Source of the DNA: JBBRRP01 sp038251425
GTDB lineage: Bacteria > Myxococcota_A > Polyangia > Polyangiales > Polyangiaceae
DNA: 7,901 nucleotides
Reading direction: 5' to 3'
Assembly (NCBI GenBank): GCA_038251425.1
Contig: JBBSBI010000225.1
Location: forward strand, 1 to 7,901
Shown piece by piece: positions 4,957 through 7,901 of this stretch (the stretch's first letter is position 1; every line of letters starts with the position of its first letter). Position numbers and translations under genes: made by a program. Under the pieces are notes generated by a model, which worked only from the letters and a program-made list of their open reading frames with translations, was not told the DNA's origin and made no database searches.

Positions 4957-6732
4957 TCACTCGCGAATTCGGCTATTTTTCTCAAAACCGGTGACGCTTT
5001 CCACCTGCAAGCCAGCAAAATCGACAAATGTAATTCGCCCATCGGGATGCCGCTGACCCACAAACATCTTCTTGGTTCGTGGAACGGCGCCGAGAGACAC
5101 GGGCGGGCTGCCGAGCGCAATCTTCGCAACCCCGAAATTATCGAGCCCCACGCGTTGGATCTCCTGAAGGCTCGGTGAATTGAACAGCAGAAAGAGCGCG
5201 CTGCTATCAGGAGTGATGCTAAAGGGGCCGACTGCCGCCTGGGTGAGCTGGAGCTTCGCAAAGCCCGTATCCAGCTTGACCACGCTGTAGCCAAAAGAAC
5301 GATCGATCAACACATCTTGATCGATGCCCGGCTCCGCGGGATCGCCCGCTACCTTATCATGCACCACCAGTGCGGTTTGGCTGTTGTCGCTGATGGCCAC
5401 GGCGAGCGCTGATTTCCGAAGATCCTGAACCGTAAACTGAGTCGTCGCCGAAACCAAATCCAAGGTCGTGACGCGCTCAATCGTGGGCGACGCAGTGGTG
5501 TAGAGCAGCGCTTTGCTGGCGTCCGGAGCGATCACCACCGAACCAATCGTTTCCCCGTCGATGATCCGTATGCGCACCTTAGAGGGATCCGTGAAGCCGC
5601 CGGGCACTGGGATTTGCAACACGGCACTCAGATTGCGCACGACCGCTAATGCAAACTGCCCGTTCGCTGCCAGATCGACGTCGCTCAAGTCGATGCCCGC
5701 CACTGGCACTGGCGGAGGCGAGCCCGAAGCTCCGGCGCTTCCAGCGGCACCTGACATGCCTGCAGCACCGGTTGAAGGTGGGGTTACATGAAACAGATTC
5801 TTCAGCTCAAGGATCACCGGCGCTCCCTGCGCTTCAAGATCCACGAGCCGCAACGAGCTTTCACCCGGAACCCGACCTAACGCGTACTTCCCATCGGGCG
5901 TTACCGAAACATCGAGCGCCTTGGCCTTTTCGCGCGGTGCGATCGACACCGTCTTGGTGATGCCACCCTGTTCGAGCGCGGCGAAATCCAGGATGGACAC
6001 CCCATCCTCCGTCACCACGTAGGCCTTGGTCGCATCCTTGTTGAAAAATACGCGACTCGGGCGAAAGCCGACGGAAACACCCACTGCCTTATCCTTCGAA
6101 GCATCCTCACCAATCGTGATCAGGCTCACATCTTGGAAGCTACCGGTTCGGCCGTTGATACCGCGAGTGGCGTCAAAATAGGTCACCGCGTGTTTGCCAT
6201 CCGGAGAGACCACGATCGCATTCGAGCCAGCCAGCACCGCCAAGCGACTGGGCGTCGTCTGCCCGCTCGGATCAGTGCGCAGAATATGCGCATCATCCGA
6301 AAGCACATTCAAAACAATCGCAACGTCCTTGCCACCCAAGGTCTCCAAATAGCGCGGCTCATCCCCGACTTCGACCGTACGAATCGCCAGCGTATCCGCA
6401 TCGATCACCGCGACATTATCGCTCGCAGGATTAGGCACATACACGAAGCGATCGCCCGCGTGGGGACGCTCGGCATCGATCGGGACTTCCATTTCGGGCG
6501 GCAATGTCGGGGGAGAGCTGGAAGCGCCGCCGGTGCCTGAGCCAAGGCCGCTACCGGGATTCCCACTGCCGTCCGTTGGAAACCCGCTCGCGGCGGGACC
6601 CGCGCTTTTCGAGGATGCTCTGGGACTGCTGCTCTCGTCGGATGAGCAACTCACTGCCACCGCTCCCGCCAGCGTGATCAAACCCAAAAGCCATCGAACC
6701 GGAAACTGATTCATTCTCACTTGTCGCAGCAT
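4957..6732 (-). CDS. YVTN-type beta-propeller lipoprotein, first gene of operon
   Basis: A 591-aa exported lipoprotein of unknown function. A signal peptide with hydrophobic core LLGLITLAGAVAV precedes C29 in AVSC; Ala at -3 makes this a weaker lipobox than usual. Residues 30-92 are a Ser/Gly/Pro-rich tether (for example GSGNPGSGLGSGTGG). From R95 a propeller begins with RFVYVPNPASDNVAVIDADT, the classic surface-layer YVTN repeat form. Further blades carry SPDGKHAV near residue 175, TPDGKYAL near 276, APDASKALLY and TPDSSALFLL. A 26-residue Gly/Ala/Ser/Pro loop (321-346) interrupts the propeller. The start at 6732 is chosen because GGAGG lies eight bases upstream; ATG at 6714 is an alternative. 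Its stop lies 38 bases before the next start. YVTN propellers are known as protein-interaction surfaces. No enzyme motif is visible. Confidence 0.87.
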   Translation of the reverse strand: MLRQVRMNQFPVRWLLGLITLAGAVAVSCSSDESSSPRASSKSAGPAASGFPTDGSGNPGSGLGSGTGGASSSPPTLPPEMEVPIDAERPHAGDRFVYVPNPASDNVAVIDADTLAIRTVEVGDEPRYLETLGGKDVAIVLNVLSDDAHILRTDPSGQTTPSRLAVLAGSNAIVVSPDGKHAVTYFDATRGINGRTGSFQDVSLITIGEDASKDKAVGVSVGFRPSRVFFNKDATKAYVVTEDGVSILDFAALEQGGITKTVSIAPREKAKALDVSVTPDGKYALGRVPGESSLRLVDLEAQGAPVILELKNLFHVTPPSTGAAGMSGAAGSAGASGSPPPVPVAGIDLSDVDLAANGQFALAVVRNLSAVLQIPVPGGFTDPSKVRIRIIDGETIGSVVIAPDASKALLYTTASPTIERVTTLDLVSATTQFTVQDLRKSALAVAISDNSQTALVVHDKVAGDPAEPGIDQDVLIDRSFGYSVVKLDTGFAKLQLTQAAVGPFSITPDSSALFLLFNSPSLQEIQRVGLDNFGVAKIALGSPPVSLGAVPRTKKMFVGQRHPDGRITFVDFAGLQVESVTGFEKNSRIRE

Positions 6733-6740
6733 GAGGAAAA

Positions 6741-6745
6741 CCTCC
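6741..6745 (-). promoter_or_regulatory. Shine-Dalgarno GGAGG, decides the ATG at 6732
   Basis: GGAGG on the minus strand (cctcc on the + strand) sits eight bases before the ATG at 6730-6732. The start at 6714 has no comparable site, and the codon at 6765 lies upstream of this one. Confidence 0.75.
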
Positions 6746-6827
6746 AACGGCGCATCTAAGCACATTCCGTTCCAGATGTACCGCGAAGCCAGGAGGGCGA
6801 CTTATTCTCGAAGCAACTGACCCTATC

Positions 6828-6837
6828 GGGTTAACCC
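6828..6837. repeat. 10-bp perfect palindrome GGGTTAACCC
   Basis: A perfect palindrome about 95 bases upstream of the first operon gene, flanked by further CCC/GGG groups (CCCTATC before, CTCGGG after). It could be an operator for a dimeric regulator of the propeller operon. Palindromes of this length are expected several times by chance in a window this size, so support is only positional. Confidence 0.2.
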
Positions 6838-6871
6838 TCGGGCCACCCTAGGCTGCGACAGTGGAGTCGTG

Positions 6872-6891
6872 CTGTGCCAGGGGTGGCACAG
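6872..6891 (-). terminator. Perfect 8-bp-stem hairpin downstream of the helical-repeat gene
   Basis: On the minus strand CTGTGCCA and TGGCACAG pair perfectly around the loop CCCC. The hairpin begins 24 bases after the stop codon of the gene at 6916-7809 and lies between it and the propeller operon, a usual place for a transcription terminator. No T-tract follows on either strand, so it may be a Rho-assisted or weak terminator, a 3'-end stabilising hairpin, or a protein-binding site. Confidence 0.4.
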
Positions 6892-6915
6892 GGGGTTGGG
6901 GTCAAATCCGCCCTT

Positions 6916-7809
6916 TCAGGCTTTAGGCTGTTGTCGCCGCACCTCTCGCATCAGCTCCAGCACCTGCTCGCCAACCTTGGGCAACAAAACCAATTTCTTC
7001 ACGGCTTCTCGCGCTGTCTTGTCGTTCGGGTCGCGGCGCAGCAATGCCTCAACATGTGCGACCGATTTCTCAGGGGCTTTAGCTTCGCCGATGTAAGTGT
7101 CGACAAGCCGACGACGCCAGCTTGCCGCCACACGGTCGGGCACATTTTCTAACTGCAATGCCTTTTCGATGGTTGGTGCCACGAGTGCTGCGCGTCCAGT
7201 CTTGCGCAGGTGAGCCTCGATCGCATCAAGTAAGCTTGGCGAGGCTGGAGCGAGTGCCCCCAAACCCGAGCAAGCTTCTTCGCTGAGTGGGTTCTTGGCG
7301 GAAAGCGGGACGATCAGATTGGTCGCTTTGCCGCCGAGCTCTACAGCGGGCACGGGCGGTCGCTTTCCCACCGCTGCGTAGAGCTCAAGCAACTTTCGCT
7401 TGTCGTCCAAGGCTTCGTATTTTTTTTCGAAGCGCTGAAAGAGTTCGAGGTCATCGGGAAGCACCGAAAGCGCATTCAAGAGGTAGCATTCCGCTGCATC
7501 CGCATCTCCCATGATCCCTAGTGCGAAGTCGGCGGCGTGAACCTGAACCTTGGCTTGCACTGCCGGAGGCAGTTGGCTAAAGCGATTGCCTCGCGTGATG
7601 CTCTGGTACGCAGCCACCAGCTCCTGTTCCTTGCCACCCTCTGCAGCAGCAGCGTGCATACCCTCCCATAGGTGTAGCTGGTCCTCACCGATTTGCAGTT
7701 CGGCGATCAACGCGTCCACGGCGGACGCCGCATTGCTCAGGCCCATGCTCAACATTGAAGCCAGGCGCTTGATGCGCAGTGCCCGTGCCTTGTCCGTTGC
7801 GTCACTCAT
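6916..7809 (-). CDS. Tetratricopeptide-like helical-repeat protein
   Basis: A 297-aa protein of unknown function with no signal peptide or membrane segment, so cytoplasmic. It is mostly predicted amphipathic helices. Residues around 80-150 read as TPR-like helix pairs (AADFALGIMGDADAAECYLL, then ALSVLPDDLELFQRF). The region near 265-285 (ALLRRDPNDKTAREAVKKL) has the D-P/N-x-x-A spacing common at TPR boundaries. Myxobacteria encode many long TPR proteins; this one resembles the N-terminal part of such a protein and may be a short member or a truncated one. The ATG is preceded by no clear Shine-Dalgarno. The start is kept because MSDATDKAR is a plausible hydrophilic N-terminus and the frame is open throughout. 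Partners are unknown. It lies upstream of the propeller operon in the same direction, but 183 bases and a hairpin separate them, so co-transcription is doubtful. Confidence 0.8.
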   Translation of the reverse strand: MSDATDKARALRIKRLASMLSMGLSNAASAVDALIAELQIGEDQLHLWEGMHAAAAEGGKEQELVAAYQSITRGNRFSQLPPAVQAKVQVHAADFALGIMGDADAAECYLLNALSVLPDDLELFQRFEKKYEALDDKRKLLELYAAVGKRPPVPAVELGGKATNLIVPLSAKNPLSEEACSGLGALAPASPSLLDAIEAHLRKTGRAALVAPTIEKALQLENVPDRVAASWRRRLVDTYIGEAKAPEKSVAHVEALLRRDPNDKTAREAVKKLVLLPKVGEQVLELMREVRRQQPKA

Positions 7810-7901
7810 CGTGGGGCGAGCTTAGCCTAGCGGGCAGCCGCCGGGCGGGCGAGAGCGCCTGAAGCTCAGTCATCAGTTTGACGAGTGGAATGGTGGTCGT
7901 C

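Noticed and set aside
6884..6898. Sigma-54-like element TGGCAC...TTG on the + strand
   Set aside because: The spacing between the GG and the expected GC is one base off, the final GC is missing, and it would point into the 3' end of an opposite gene. The TGGCAC is explained by the hairpin.
6896..6913. GGGTCAAATCC resembling a tRNA T-arm
   Set aside because: One T of the invariant GTTC is missing, and no acceptor, D or anticodon arms are found around it.
7802..7900. Minus-strand open frame of 32 codons running in from the right edge and overlapping the start of the helical-repeat gene (ATGAGTGA)
   Set aside because: It could be the C-terminus of an upstream gene, but two other frames are also briefly open at the edge and the residues (starting TTIPLVKLMTELQ) match nothing I recognise. 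A + strand ATG near 7889 cannot be excluded either.

Overview
The window looks like a GC-rich Gram-negative chromosome, most plausibly from the Myxococcota (Polyangia-like). The reasons are two lipoproteins with long Gly/Ser/Ala/Pro linkers, a beta-barrel protein that also carries a Pro/Ala linker, a tetratricopeptide-like helical protein, and a fatty-acid-type acyl-CoA dehydrogenase standing alone. The assignment rests on protein style only; there is no rRNA or other marker gene. No tRNA, rRNA, CRISPR array, insertion sequence or phage gene was seen.

Left part (1-531). The first 158 bases are the 5' end of a minus-strand gene whose visible residues resemble the start of a Rieske-type ring-hydroxylating oxygenase. 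A 373-base non-coding stretch separates it from the next gene, which runs the other way. That stretch is unusually structured. It holds a terminator-like hairpin with a T5 tract, oriented on the + strand but with no clear gene ahead of it. The hairpin loop is a 14-base inverted copy of a segment inside the Rieske gene. Further on are five tandem copies of a 10-bp G-rich unit that form a G-quadruplex motif, and then a strong ribosome binding site.

Middle part (532-2277, + strand). A complete acyl-CoA dehydrogenase of the long-chain ACADVL/ACAD9 type (581 aa) has a GTG start set by GGAGGA seven bases upstream. It ends seven bases from the stop codon of the converging operon, with no visible terminator between them.

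Operon (6732 down to 2285, minus strand). Three exported proteins are encoded in tight succession: a beta-propeller lipoprotein with YVTN-like repeats, a second propeller lipoprotein that aligns collinearly with the first, and a protein with a signal peptide, a Pro/Ala linker and a predicted outer-membrane beta-barrel ending in Phe. I recognise no characterised homologous system. The arrangement suggests a surface or outer-membrane assembly and is the best candidate for something undescribed here.

Right part (6733-7901). Upstream of the operon lie 183 bases with a perfect 8-bp-stem hairpin and a 10-bp palindrome. Before them is a 297-aa helical-repeat protein, also on the minus strand. The last 92 bases hold no gene that can be called with confidence.
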